NCBI RefSeq assembly: GCF_024679245.1
Contig: NC_090178.1
Coordinates: 30,202,242-30,266,241, forward strand
Source: Pseudorasbora parva
Lineage: Eukaryota > Chordata > Actinopteri > Cypriniformes > Gobionidae
DNA length: 64,000 bases
Reading direction: 5' to 3'
The position numbers were made by a program, and so were the translations under genes. The notes beneath the pieces were generated by a model. That model searched no databases. It had not been told where the DNA came from and worked only from the letters and a program-made list of their open reading frames with translations. Below are positions 44,035-58,600 of this stretch, piece by piece (positions within the stretch are counted from its first letter, which is position 1; each line of letters starts with the position of its first letter).

Positions 44035-47000
44035 CATACATACATACAATTTGGATTAAACCACATAATCAATATGGATTCGTTTTACAATCGCTTCATG
44101 AACTCAAAGTGTCAGTTGCATAGATTTCTATGGAGTGATAGAAAGCGCTCCGATTTCATCAAAAAGATCTTCATTTGTGTTCTGAAGATGACTGATAGTC
44201 TTGTGGGTTTGTAATGACATGAGGGTAAGTAATTAATGACAGAATTTTCATTTTGGGGTGAACTATCCCTTTTAGACACAGTCTTAACATAAAGTCTGTG
44301 TTTATGCTACTGGCAGCAGGTTTTACAATTTTCTTTGTAATGAGATTTTAAATTGATTGGACTAATGTTCTGTTTTCTATCTTTTTTTTCATGCTGTTCA
44401 TTCATGAACACAGAGAAGATGTAAAAGATTGTTCGGTAGGTCTTTAAATTTAGATATCTTTTAATTTCAGATAAATGTATACTCACAACATGGTTGGTGC
44501 TAATTTGTATTATTTTATTAATTTTTATATCACTAGATCAAGGTTGAAAGCCTCCCGAAGCAAGTCATATTCAAAGGCCTTGCACCCAGGGTCGTATTGA
44601 CAAACCATCTCCTGCCTAAAGGAACCAAGGCGAAGGTAAACCTTGAGGAACAGGGTCGCCAGAAGGTCTCCTTTAGCTTTACACAGACAAAGAAACCACG
44701 TCAAAATGTATTTTTAGCCCCGCCAAGCCCAGAGAAATCTGCAAGTGAACATTGTTCTCCACTGCAAGCTGGAGCTGTACCTACTTCAGATCTAGCAGGA
44801 CAGACTGATGAAATCAAGAATGTGGACACAAATACTCCAGCAGTGGGGGAGACACAGACTGCACCCACTCCAGTATCCTTCCCACTTAAATCAAAACATG
44901 TTCCTGGAAAGATGCATTTTAAGAAACAGTTTCTCAGCGTCACTGTTGTTGAGGATAACTCCATTGTCAGCATTGCCTCAACAGAGATTTCAGAGACGGT
45001 AGTCCCACCCGAGTCAGACAAAATTAGATCTTCAGCCAATTTTGAAACTGAAACCTTGGTGCAACACTCTCACAAGAACTCTGTCATTGATAGTTCCTCT
45101 GAAAATGTTGTCAAAGAGGAAAACCCTCAGGAGAAATTAGACTCATGCCTTAAAGGTCCTGTTTCTTCCCATATTGGGAAGGGAGATATGGATTCTTCTA
45201 TTGTTTCTGAGCATGAGGAAAACAGAAAATCTCAGCCCCGATCAGACAGCACACTTCCAGGTTCAGAGTCTGATGGGGATTCAATTCGGACATCATCTAG
45301 CCAGAAATCTAGAGACCTCAGAAATCAAACAAAATCGGAATCCCAGAGAAATGAAGAAAAGAAATCCTCTAATTCCAAAACAGAGGAATTAGAAAAACCA
45401 AGGCCTGATAGGAAAGATGAAAAGGGGTCGAGTCGGTCAAAGTCTGAGCGTGACTCCAGGCACACGTCTTCAAGATCTTCTCGTTCTGACAGAGACAGAA
45501 GAAGGACCAAAAGTCGTTCACGGTCTAGATCTCGAGGCTGTCGAACTAGTTCTTATTCCAGATCTGAAAGGTCAAGGAGTGAGAGACAGTCAAGGTCACA
45601 TTACCATGATTCTGAGCGGAGGTTTAGTAGAAGTTCTCCTCATCGTGAAAGGAGAAGCTCGCGTTCTCGTACTGATGGCAGGTGTCGTGACAGCTCTGAC
45701 TCAGAGGATGACCACCGGCGGACAAGGACTCGAGGTAGTGACTCAAGCCGATCCTCTACGTACTCTAGCTCGCAAAAAGAATCGAAATCATCCACTCACT
45801 CCAGATCCCGCAGGGACTCAAAACCCACAGATTGTTCTCGATCATCTGAGTCAGACAAAAGAACACCGCATTCAAAATCAGAACGATCTAATTTAAAAGC
45901 TGGTGAATCCGAGTCCAATAGAAAGAGCTCTCCTGAAGCAGAAGCAGTTCACAGGAAATCCAGTGCCCACTCAAAATCAGAAATTAATACTAAAACCTCA
46001 AATTCCAACCGAGCTACCTCATCAAGAACATCTGAGAAAAAGGTCCATAAAAACAGCTCTGACTCTGATGAGGAGCATAGAAAAAAACAACAGTCACAAG
46101 GATCGGACAGGTCATCTGGGTCTCGCACTTCATCATCCAAAAAAACTGACTCAACAGATCACAAGACTTTAAATAATGTTACTGGAGCAGAGAGACAATC
46201 AACAGACAGATTAAGTAATAACACAAAGCAGCCAGAGTTAGTCCCCAGTCCAGTTACTCCTCAAAAGGAATGCAGCAAAATTGATGACAACTGTACTCTG
46301 CCTAAATCTAATTGCAGTTCTCAACAGATGCATGAAGCTACACACAAAATTAATTTGTTAGAAACAAATCAACTAACTGAGCATCAACCTCCAAACCAAG
46401 ATCTTAGTAGTCTGGAAAAGTGCACAGATATTCCAGAGAGTCACAAGACAACTGAAAGTTTTGAATCCACTTCCACAACAAGTAGAAGCCTTGAAGTAAG
46501 AAGTTCCACTGAGGCTGATAAACCTGGAATGAAAGATGAGATTCCAATCCAAAGCGAGGCTCTGACGGAAGGACCAGCTGAATTATTTTGTGTAGGCCAC
46601 TCTCCCAGTAAGGATTCAGTAGGATCAATGGCAGACCCTCTTTCTCTTTCTGTGAAAGAATTACCAGCTGGAGGATGCATGAAATTTAACACTAAATCAG
46701 ATGGGACATCGCTAATCATTAGTAACATCGGTATGCCTGTCACACAGAGTGCTCCGCTTTGTGAAAAAGATTCTGAACTGCTTAGTGAGAATTATGAACA
46801 ACACAGTGGGAAAAAGGATAGTAGTGCTAAAAAATCCAGATGGGATATTGTTGGTCAAGTTACTTCAGAATATCAAAGCCCTACGAAAATAGTGAATCCA
46901 GATGTGAAAAGGGTAATTTTAGTAAAACAAATAGAGTTCAACAATGATATTAACCCTGATGAATCTTGTACACAGAAACAGGACTCTGGATTACCATCTG

Positions 47001-50000
47001 AGAAATCTGTAGAAGGACAAATACTAGACAAAACCTCAGTTGACTCTCATCACAAAATAATTTCCCACACGTTTGACCTTGAAAACCAATGTACCCATAG
47101 TGAACTAGTACATCAGACTGTTGAAATTAATCAGTCAACAAGTGCTGCGGTTGTTCATGGTCTTCCCCTTAATTGCCGTTCGACTAGTAAAGAGAAAATT
47201 AATGTAGACAAACCTAAGCCTGAAACTCAAAACCTTGATTCCTTAAACCATGATGGTAAATGCCACAGTGAGGACAGTGAGAGTGACGAATCAGACTCTG
47301 ATTCAGATGATGAGCGGGTCTCCTTAAAGCGGTTGCACTCTGTGGTGGTTGTGCCAAAAAATTCAACCATTGCTCTTGAGACAAATGACTTGACTCAACC
47401 GTCTCCTGGGTCCTCAGTGTTTTCGGGCCAGCAACTGACTGATACACATGGAAGCATTAATAGGGAATTTACTTATGGCTTTAAAGATCAGTCAAAGCTT
47501 GAGGAATCATCAGCTGCACTTTTTAAGGCCGGTGCACAAGCTGCAATTTCAGATGTTAAAGGTGTTTCCTACCAATCGCAGAGCAACATGGTTGATAGCA
47601 CCAGTCATTCGGAGGCTACCAGTGCTCATGTGGACAAGAGTTGGAGTGCCCAAGAAAGACCAAATGTCTGTGCCCAGATAAACCAAGCCTCTATTCAGAC
47701 TTGCAGGCGACCTGAGTCAGATCACCATCAGTACCATGATAGACCAGATAGCTGGAATGGAAGGAAGGGTGGAAAGCAGCACTATGGGACCTCAAATGAC
47801 TTCAGCGGTGTGAAGGGTTATTGCTTTGCCTGGGACAACAACCATTCAGAACAGCCCAGCAGTACATTTCAGCAACCGGACAGCAGTCATGGCACCGAAC
47901 GCCCGTCTCAGCCAGGAATTGCTCTGTTTGATAACGTTCACAGACAAGATCCATGGGCTCAGTCTGCCATCTCTGTAACCAGCAGACCAGTCAATACACA
48001 TGTGCCTTTTCAGTATCAGAATTCATTTAACCAAATCCATCCAGACTCTCTGACTAATGACCATGATTACGATAGTGAGAGAAGAGTAGTAGGTCTCAAA
48101 CAAGGGTCTGTGCTGTCTGCTGATCTTCCAGGATCATCCCCATTTGTTCAAGCCCATGAGATAAGTAGCAATTGCATCTTCACTACAGAAAATCAGAACA
48201 TCTCAGAAGCCCCTAGAATAGACAACCAAAAGCCTCATCGAGGTAGGGGCCCACCTAAGAAGAGACGTCAAGATTTTGAATCTGAATCCGATAATGAGGC
48301 AGAGGCCGGTCTGACCAGTAAAAGAGATAGTTTGGATGAGAGCTCAAGGTTCGTGAAAGACAGTAAGGAATCTTTCCATCAAATTCAAGAGGTGCAGCGC
48401 CCAACGCTCAGTCTAAAAGACTTTGTGGATCCATCTGTGTGGAGGGACAAGGCAAAGCAGAAAAAAATGCCACCCTACTTTGACCTCATCGAAGAAAATT
48501 TGTATCTGACAGAACGGTAAGTGTCTATTTTTCCTTTTACGCAATTTTTGTTCCCAGCTAAGAAAGTCATGTTCTTTTGTGTTGGTAGCGCCATTTTCTA
48601 CTGTTTTTGAATTTCAAAATGTTTGTCCATTTTAATTTTAACTTTCTTAATGCTCATAAAATCTGGTCTTTGTCCAAGCAGCAAGAAGAATAAGTCTCAT
48701 CGTGACATCAAGCGTATGCAGTGTGAGTGTGCTATGCTCTCAAGAGAAGAGCGAGGCCGAGGGATAATGGCATGTGGGGAGGATTGCCTCAATCGCTTGC
48801 TGATGATTGAATGGTAGATATCCTGTTACTACATCATAATATTTGCTTTATAGCAGAGAGAGATTGTAATTAATATATCGTGTTTGTTACTGGCTGGTTT
48901 TATATAACTGGCAGATTGCAGTTGCTGAGACTGGAATCTTCAATTTTAAATTCAACTTGTTCTAATTTGCAGTAATAACATGGAAGGCAAAATGATTATA
49001 TATATTTTCCTTTTTATTGTTCTTTCAAGCTCTTCCCGGTGTTTAAATGGAGCATACTGCTCCAACCGGCGCTTCCAAATGAAACAGCATGCAGACTTTG
49101 AGGTAATTTTGACAGAGAGCAAAGGTTGGGGCTTACGAGCAGCCAAAGACCTACAGCCGTAAGTACTATTTGATTCACTTAACAGATGTTTATATATATG
49201 TTCTTTGTCTTTTATGTAAGTTACCTATTTATATATATCTATATATTTTGCAGGAACACCTTTGTTTTAGAATATTGCGGAGAAGTTTTGGATCACCGGG
49301 AATTTAAAACAAGGGTGAAAGAGTACGCTCGAAACAAGAACATTCACTATTATTTCATGGCTTTGAAAAACAATGAGGTGAGTTAGTGTCATTGGTGCAA
49401 GGAATAAGATTCTCTTCTGGGGAATTAGTAGTGTACTTTATTGAATTAAAAAAGATAAGCATATGTCTCCATTATGTCTGCAGATCATTGACGCTACTTT
49501 GAAAGGAAACTGTTCCCGTTTCATGAATCATAGCTGTGAACCAAATTGTGAAACTCAGAAAGTAAGTGTACTTGATTTTACATTGTAGTTTCAACTTTGT
49601 ACCCCACTGTGCACCCCCCACAAAATCCTACACCTTATCATTATCATTCATTGGGTTACCAATTCAAGCACCACATCCGCATTCAGAATAAAAAGCAGGA
49701 CGTCAAAAGAAAATGTAAATTCCATTGTTAGTGTGATGCTGTCAAGAAGTTAATTAGAATGGTCAGCTCTTCTGGATTGTAAATGATTAGTCAATTATAA
49801 ATGAAGGACTGCTTGATTCATTGTGCTGTAAATGGTTATTCAGCCCTATTTATTCTATAACCTGATATTTGTTCAGGTGTCTGTTTGCACATTCCTACAC
49901 AATTTGTGCCCATGTAGGAGTAGAGCCTTTGATTTCCATGTAAAATCTTTGTTTTGCATTTCTACTCAATTGTACCTTTTTGCAGTGGACTGTGAATGGC

Positions 50001-53000
50001 CAGCTCCGTGTTGGCTTCTTCACCACCAAAGCTGTGACAGCTGGAACAGAGCTCACCTTCGATTATCAGTTCCAAAGATATGGGTAAAAGATCCAATCGT
50101 TTATATCATGTATAGCCTTACTGTTCTTGAAATGGAAGTCAACATAAATGTTAATCATAATATCACATCTTCCTTCTTCGGTCCACCAGTAAAGAGGCTC
50201 AGAAGTGTTTCTGTGGAGCTCCTAGCTGTCGGGGTTTAATTGGTGGAGAGACTCGGGTCAGTGTCCGAGCAGCAGGTGGAAAGAAACAGAGGGAACGCTC
50301 ACGGAAGAAAGACACTGACAGTGCACTTACCACGGTGAGGAAGAGCGCTTAATTATTGTGTTTCATCCAGCTTTTGGAAATAATGAGACAGACAGAATGA
50401 ACCCATGCAGTGACTGAAATTGGCCTACATGTCAAGTCCATGACCTGATATAATCTGTTATTTATTCAGACACATTGTTATTTTTTCACATTTGTGCTTG
50501 AAGAATTATGTGCTAAAGCTAGACACAAATGACACATGGCCTGCCAGATTTTCAAATCGTTGTAGCAAAGTGTTATCTTAAAAACCAGCAGTGCCAGAGC
50601 AATGATCTTGTGGTTGAATTGGGTCAGCTTTGTTCTTGCTTGCATGTTAATTGCTCTGAGACTTGCAGAGCCTGTTCCAGTCCACAAATAACATGGCTAA
50701 TATATTCTGCATGCATTCAAGTAATTGCATTTTTATGTTTTTATAGCTTGTTTGCACTTTAGCACTCTTAATATCTGTCATAAAATGTGGAAACATCCTC
50801 CGGTTACATTAAATGAAATGACTTAAATTTGGAAGCTTTTGTCATGGTCACGGTTTGATTGAGAACAAGATAGATTTCTCCTGTGACTCTGCTACGGTGT
50901 CTAAACTGGTTGATGATGTTTTGCAGTTGGATGAGGAGCTGGAGGCTTTGCAGGAGAATGGAGAAGGTTTATGTGGAGAGAAGGATGTGATCGCACTCTG
51001 CAGACTCATGGTGCGAGTGGAGACGATGGAGCAGCGACTCACCTGCCTTAAACTGATCCAGGTAAACTGCGACAATCTCACATTGAGATTCATTTGATTT
51101 GATCTCTAGATTGCACCGCATTGTGGTGTTTGATGACATACCGCTGCATGTTTTTGGTGTGCCGTTAAGCATTTAAAAATGATTGAAAACTGGTCTAACT
51201 TGAGATTTTTGCATGCCTGTGCAGAATACCCAGAATCCCTTGTGCCTGAAGCAGTTTTTGGATCACCACGGCCTCTCGCTGCTGTGGATATTTATGGTTG
51301 AACTTTCTGAGGCTAAGAGCAACTCTATAAACAACATTAAACTACAGTTGGAGGTAAAAGTTCAACATACATATTCAGGGGAAACCTATTCCTGCTATTT
51401 TCCTAAAGCAAACTCCAGAAATTCCTAGTAACCTGATATTAAACTCCTACAGAGGAATTTAAGGTGCAGTCTCTTGATGCTTTTTTGTTGTTGTTGCAAA
51501 ATTCTTAGATAATGAAGGCTCTGGCAGTGCTTCCCATCTCAACGAAGAACATGCTGGAGGAGAGCCGAGTGTTGCAGTTTATCCAGCGCTGGGCTCAAAG
51601 CCGGCCACTCAGCCAACCGGCTGAACAGGATGGCTACTCCAGTGAGAGCACCTCCCGTGCCCAAACACCCCTCAACACCCCTGATGGTCCACCGACTAAA
51701 CTGACCACTGAGCTGGACGGGGACACTCCCAAGCGAGCAGTCTATCGTAGGTTGAAGATCATCAGTGAGAACAGTCTGGACAGTGCACTGTCTGATGCTA
51801 GTAAAGCTTCAGATGGAAAAGAAGAAGAGGAGGAGGAAGAGGAAGAGATGGAGGAAGAGCCTTCACAGTTGGAAGCCACAGTTGAAAGGGAGGTGAAAGT
51901 AGAAAGCGTTGAAGCACCTTCTGAGAATCAAGCTGAGCTTGAGGCCGGATTGAAACAGGAACCCCCTGAAACTGTAGAAATAACACTTTCAATACCAGAA
52001 GCCACTGGCAATGAGGGAGAGACACTTGAAAGGCAAGAACCTGAAGAAAATCTCCTCTGTAAACCTGAAGAAAACAACCTCCTCTGTAAACCTGAAGAAA
52101 ACAACCTCCTCTGTAAGCCTGAAGAAGACCTCCCTTGTAAGCCTGAAGAAGACCTCCCTTGTAAGCCTGAAGAAGACCTCCCCTGTAAACCTGAAGAAAA
52201 CCTCCTCTGTAAACCTGAAGAGAAAGTCCTCTGTAAGCCTGAAGAACAACAACTTAGTAAGTCGGAAGGACAACTAGAAGATGAGAAGATGGTGGAAGAA
52301 ACCAAGAGTCAGGAGCCAACAGAGATCCAGACAGAGTCAGCGATAGTTGAAGATGTCCCTTCAGTCACAGACACCACATCTGCACAAGATGTAAGTAACG
52401 ATGTAGTTGCTGCTATGGAAACTCCTATCACTGAGACCCAGGTGGAGAATGCATCTTCTGAGCAGTGCAGTTCTGAAGAGAATGAAAGTCACAGCACTGC
52501 AGAAATCACACCCACCCAACCATCAGAGGTTGTAATGGAGAGTGTAAACTCTGAATCTGCAGCTGTTGCCATAGAGAGCACACCTACAGAATCTGTCTCT
52601 GTGGAGACCATTCCTCCTGGTTCTACTGCTGTCTCTACTGAAAACACACCATCAGAGGCTGTCGTAGCCACAGAGTCTGCAGATGCATCGGCCCTGGCTA
52701 TTGTGGCTGTTCCAGCTGAGGGCGCTGCAGTGGGGACGCCTTCTCAAGATGAGGAGGAAGGCGTTTCTGATGTCGAAAGTGAACGCAGTCAGGAGCCACA
52801 AGTTCGGGCTTCTGATATCAGTGACATGGCCGCCCGGCTGCTGGACAGTTGGAAAGACTTAAAGGCAAGACTAAGATTTGTTAAAAGCAGGGATGCAACG
52901 ATGCAACATTTTTTAGAGGCCAAGTACAAATACCAATTGTTTATGGTTCTCACTGATACCTGTATTTTTAGTTATGCAGTAATTTTTAAATTACAATATA

Positions 53001-55559
53001 GTGGGACTGATCATTTGAGGTAGCGTGTTTAACCTAAAGTCGATACTTGTAAAGCCCAGAGTATAATTTTTAAAACATTTTGGCGTGCATGCTAGGGTTT
53101 GCGTACACGAAGAGATGTTTGACTTAAATTTCATTAGCATAGTAAGTGCATACTGTTCGCATATAGCCTGAATTATTATTTTTATGTTTATTCTGTATGT
53201 TAAAGTGTTAGTTCACCCAAAAATGAAAATTATATCATTAATTACTCACCCTCATGTCGTTGGACACCTGTAACACCTTCGTTCATCTTCAGAACACAAA
53301 TGAAGATATTTTTGTTGAAAGCTGATGGCTGAGAAAGGCTTCAAAAAGGCCTCCATTGGCATTCAGTACATTTCCACTGACCCACTCACAAGACCCATAA
53401 AAGGCACTAAAGACTTCATTACAAAGTCCATCTCACTACAGTGGCTGTACAATAATTTTATAATGCAACGAAAATAGTTATTGTGCGCACAAAAATCAAA
53501 ATAACAATATAATCCACCAAATTATTGACGTGAACTCGACGCATGCGCGAGAATATGACGCAGCTCCGCCGTTCGAATCATAGCGAATACTTGACCCGGA
53601 AGAGGAGGAGCACCGCTATCGCGTGAGTTCACGTCCGAGACCGACACGGAAGACAATATCTTGGCAGATAAAGTCATTATTTTGATTTTTTTTGCGCACA
53701 AAAACTGTTCTCGCCGCTTGGTACAATTATTGTACAGCCACTGTAGTGAGATGGACTTTGTAACGAAGTCTTTAGTGCCTTTATGGGTCTTGTGAGTGTG
53801 TCAGTGGAAATGTACTGAATGCCAATGGAGGCCTTTTTGAAGCCTTTCTCAGCCATCAGCTTTCAACAAAAATATCTTCATTTGTATTCTGAAGATGAAC
53901 GAAGGTGTTACAGGTGTCCAACGACATGAGGGTGAGTAATTAATGAAATAATTTTCATTTTTGGGTGAACTAACCCTTTAAGGTCGCACCTGCACATTTA
54001 AATAATTCATTTCCCATTAATTACTTGTTCTACAATGTAGTAGTGTTGACAAAAATGTTGATATTTCAGTATATATCGATACTGAAATTTCTGAAATTAT
54101 TCCTTTTAAAGGAATACATTCGCCGTATCCCCCAGAGTTAGAAGTCCATACATGCCTTTTCTCATCTCCATATGTGCTATAACTCTGACGCTGTCTGACG
54201 CACCCAGTGCTAGCCTAGCTTAGCGCAAAGACTGGAGGTAAACGGCTCCATCTAGTCTACTGCTCAATAAGTGACGATAACACCAACATTTTCCTATTTA
54301 CATTTTAATATGTGTATAGTTACATTGTGTACTAATATTGACGGAAAATGATACGTTGCAATTTTCTAGACCGATATGGCTAGGAAGTACATTCTCATTC
54401 CTGCATAGTTATCAGGGAACTTTGCTGCCTTACCATGGGTGAAGCGGTGCAATGATATTGCGCAGTAATACCTGAGCCATTGTTTTTTTACAGTTGAAAA
54501 TATGTAAAACACAGCACAAACATCTGAAGGTTGCAACAACAATAGACCGCCACTTCGACGAGCACTTGTGATTCCTTTGTAATGCACGTCAACCACCTGT
54601 GTTCAAGCTTTTTATGAAATGTAGTATACTTTGAAAGGCCATGCGTTCAGCTTTGCTCGTATGCTAAGCATACACTCAAAAATGAAGTATACTTTGGGCT
54701 TAACTGTATCTTTGTCACTTTTTAAAAGAATTTGTGTACTTGAAGACTAGATACTGATTAAGCTGTTTTATTTCACTCTCAGGAGGTTTACAGGATACCA
54801 AAGAAGAGCCAGGTTGAAAAAGAGCCAAATGGTAGGTCAAAAAAGCATCATACTTCTACCCAGTTTAATTTGAACCATTTCATACTTTTTGTAATGACCT
54901 CTGATCCATTGTTTTCCTCTAACAGATCGCAGTCGTGATCGGGAAGCCCTGATGACACCTCGCACTCCTTCAAGCAGTCGAGAGAGAGAGCGAGAAAGAG
55001 AGAAGGAGCGTGACCGGGATCGGGATCGAGAACGGGACAGAGATTGGGAACGTGAACGTGAGCGGGACTGGGACCGTGATCGGGAAAGGGAGAGGGATGG
55101 AGAGAGATCGTCCCTTCGCAGTGCAGATAGGAAAAGACGACGAGGCTCCACCTCCCCTCTTCCTCCTTCAGCCTATGAGAGGGGCCGCAGAAACGATGAC
55201 CGGTAAGATTTACGGCACAATAAAAGAAATGCATACAAATCTGTAATTATTTAATCACCCTCATGTTGTTCCAAACTCCTACAAGTTTCATTCTTCCATG
55301 GAACACTAGAGAAATAGTTTGGAACAATATGAAACCCGGATTAAATTTTTTGGACAAGCTACTACTAAAAAGACATGAGATGTTCAAAGTCTGGTTAACC
55401 TAGATCTTCTTGAACTATTTTCTGTAGTTATGAGCAAGCCAACAGCAGCAAGAAGAAGCTCCACACCAAGGAGTCTCGTAACAAGCTGTCCACGGAAGAA
55501 CGAAGAAAGATCTTTGAGCAGGAAATGGCTCAGAGGGAGGCCCAGAAACAACAACAGCA

Positions 55560-55619
<60 letters not shown>

Positions 55620-58600
55620 ACAGCAGCAGCAATTACAGACACTCGCATTTAACCCACTGGCTTATGCCTCCAGTCCAGGCTTCATGGGCTACCCGCCTGG
55701 ATACCCTATCCAGACCTATGTGGATCCCACCAATCCCAATGCAGGAAAAGTGCTCTTGCCCACACCTGCTGTAGAGCCTCTTTGTGTCACCCCAACTGCT
55801 GGTAGCTTCGAACAAACACCTACTCAGCCCATTATATCAGATCTCGGTCTAGCTTCACCCTCTTCTTCCACTGCCACCCAGGCCGGTCCTGCCTCCAGCT
55901 TGGCACACATCCCTGTCTCTCTGGAGCTTTCCTCTGGCACACAGACTCAGCAGTTTGTCCAGCCTGCTGTGCCAGCACAGGACCCGAGTGTGGCCATCCT
56001 TTCGGTGCCTGCGCAAACAGCCAACGCGCAGGTCCCGAGTCAGCAGGGCTACACCACGATTTGGGACCCCAACACACAGCAGGCCGTCACAGTGCAGACG
56101 CAGCCCACCCAGCAGTATTCTACCACGGCACAGCCACAGACTGCAATCTACTATCAGGGCCAGCCATGCCAGACCATCTATAGCATTCCTGCAGGCTACC
56201 CACAAACCAGCACCCCTGTCATACAGGTTGGATGCCAATATTTCACTTTTAATCCTTATTCTCACTTTTCGCACATGGGGGTCAACTGGTAAAAGCTTTA
56301 CATTGCAGATATCTATAGAAATGCAAAATATGATGCATTGCAAAATCTTTATTTTTTATTTTTTTACAAATTAAACATTTTACATGCATCTAGGGATGCA
56401 CAATATATCAGAACAATATTGGTTATTAGCAGATATTACAGATTCATTTTTATATATTGCTTTATTTTTAAATTTAAATGAAAGGGTTAGTTCCCCCAAA
56501 AATGAAATTGATGTCATTAATGACTCACCCTAATGTCGTTTCACACCCGTAAGACCTCTGTTCATCTTCAGAACACAGTTTAAGATATTTTATATTTAGT
56601 CTGACAGCGTATCTAAGTGTATTCACACTATACTGTCCATGTCCAGAAAGGGAATAAAACCATCATCAAAGTAGTCCATATGTGACATCAGTTAGTTAAT
56701 TCGAATCTCTTGAAGCATCGGAAATATATTTTGGTCCAAAAATAGCAAAAACTACGACTTTATTCAGCATTGTCTTCTCTTCATTGTTTGTGTTCAATCA
56801 TCAAATAAAGATTTTAACGTTTACGAATCAGCGTATTTATTCATGATTCGGATGGCCGTGTGTCAAATGGCTGAAATCATGTGAAATTCACGATCCGAAT
56901 CATAAATCAATATGTTGATTCATAACCGTTGAAATCTTTATTTGAGTATTGAAGAAAAACCCGAATTGATTAAAACCTGGAGGAGAAGACAATGCTGAAT
57001 AAAGTCGTAGTTTTGGTTATTTTTGGACCAAAATGTATTTTCGATGCTTCAAGAGATTCTATTTAACTAACTGATGTCACATATGGACTTCTGGACATGG
57101 ACAGTAGGCTAGGGTGTGCATACACTGTCGGACTAAATATAAAATATCTTAAATTGTGTTCCGAAAATAAACGGAGGTCTTACCGGTGTGGAACGACATT
57201 AGGGTTATTAATGACATAAATTTCACTTTTGGTTGAACTAACCCTTTAACTTGAATAACATACTCATTTAATAAGTGTTATATCATATCACAGAATGAAA
57301 ATCCTTTTTTATACTGCACATTATAATGTGATGCCTACATTAATTTGTAGCATTTAACTCTGACACTTAAAATCACACTGGTGTGATTAGTGCATCACAC
57401 GGACAGATATAAATTGTGTTTTATTTATATCAGATACACATTGTGTACCTTCATTAGGTAACTATTAAACATACTCTATAAAAAATACTCTTTTTTTATA
57501 TTTTGGGAGAAATGGTTGAATTGACATGTTGCAAATCCGACAGATCCGATTCTCTGAATTGCTTCGATATGATTTTTAGCATAATTGCTACGATATGCTA
57601 CAAAATGCTGCCATGTTAGCAGTAAAAACTAAAATGGCAGTGCACGACATGCGTTATAAATCTTTATAATGATCATGTCAGCTGATCTATAATCACCTTT
57701 TTATTATAGTTTCAAAAGTTACGGTTGCCTTAAAAAAGCTCATGCTGTGGGGTAGAGTTTAGATTCCCTGCCCGATCCCAAGGCCGAACCGACCCGCGGG
57801 CTGGGTCGGGCCGGGATTTCCCAGCACTATCCTTGGGCACGGTCGAGGCGATCCCTTGATCAAGCGTTTGTGTTTTTTTAAATCATTATTTTATTAGTCT
57901 AATTGGGTAAGCAGAAAGCTATGCCATAATCAGAAATAATATATATTTTTAGTAGGGCTGCACGATTAATCGAAATCGAACCGCAATCGCGATTTGGCTT
58001 GTGTGCGATTATGAAAGCTCAAAGGCTGCGATTTTAATTAAATAAATAAATGCCCAGTGTGTTAGAGAAGAGCGGCTCTGTGATAAACGCTGCTCCGTCT
58101 GAAAGACTGCGAGTTTGAGTCGCTTATAACGTGCGTTTAAAAAAGCAACACGAGTCAAACATCTTCACAAACTAGTGAAGCGTTCATAAACCTGTTCAGC
58201 AAAAGACAACGTTTAATAACATGTTTTACCATTTACATGTTTCGTCAGTCGAGTGTGTGTGAGCTGATGTGGCTTCTCATCAGAGTGAGGCAGACGAGGC
58301 GTTATTTTATAGCATTCTATGTCAATCAGCACTGCATTATAATACACTTTATTATTATGAAAATACCCTTGACGGCTTGAAGAACTCAAATACACCATAT
58401 TCAGTCGTGTTTATTGTCGTCATGTTTAATCAAAGCGTCCCTATCTTCTGTTTACATCGCGCGTTAGTTTCACACCATGGATTTCCCATAGACAGTAAAA
58501 GGTCAATTACTTCTCTGAGGCAAATGTGGCGGTTTCCGCTCGAGGGCGCCCTCTGGCTTTCAGTATGAATTAAAAACTTGTTGGTAATCAATAATAACAA

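Noticed and set aside
52041..52267. CRISPR-like direct repeats
   Set aside because: Tandem units without spacers inside a conserved coding exon of a vertebrate gene.
51928..52305. Antisense frames with FRLTEEV or SSGLQRR repeats
   Set aside because: Shadows of the setd2 CKPEE repeat on the other strand; the sense frame is part of a conserved protein.
54837..55234. Antisense [11 protein letters not shown] frame resembling an SR protein
   Set aside because: It is the reverse complement of the Arg-Glu/Asp run of setd2 exon 15, whose sense frame matches SETD2.
55384..55648. Antisense poly-Leu and poly-Val/Ala frames
   Set aside because: Shadows of the CAG/CAA glutamine tract of setd2 exon 16.
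56227..56292. Early stop ending SETD2 at 56292
   Set aside because: Exons 17-19 continue human-like sequence in phase; the stop lies in the intron.
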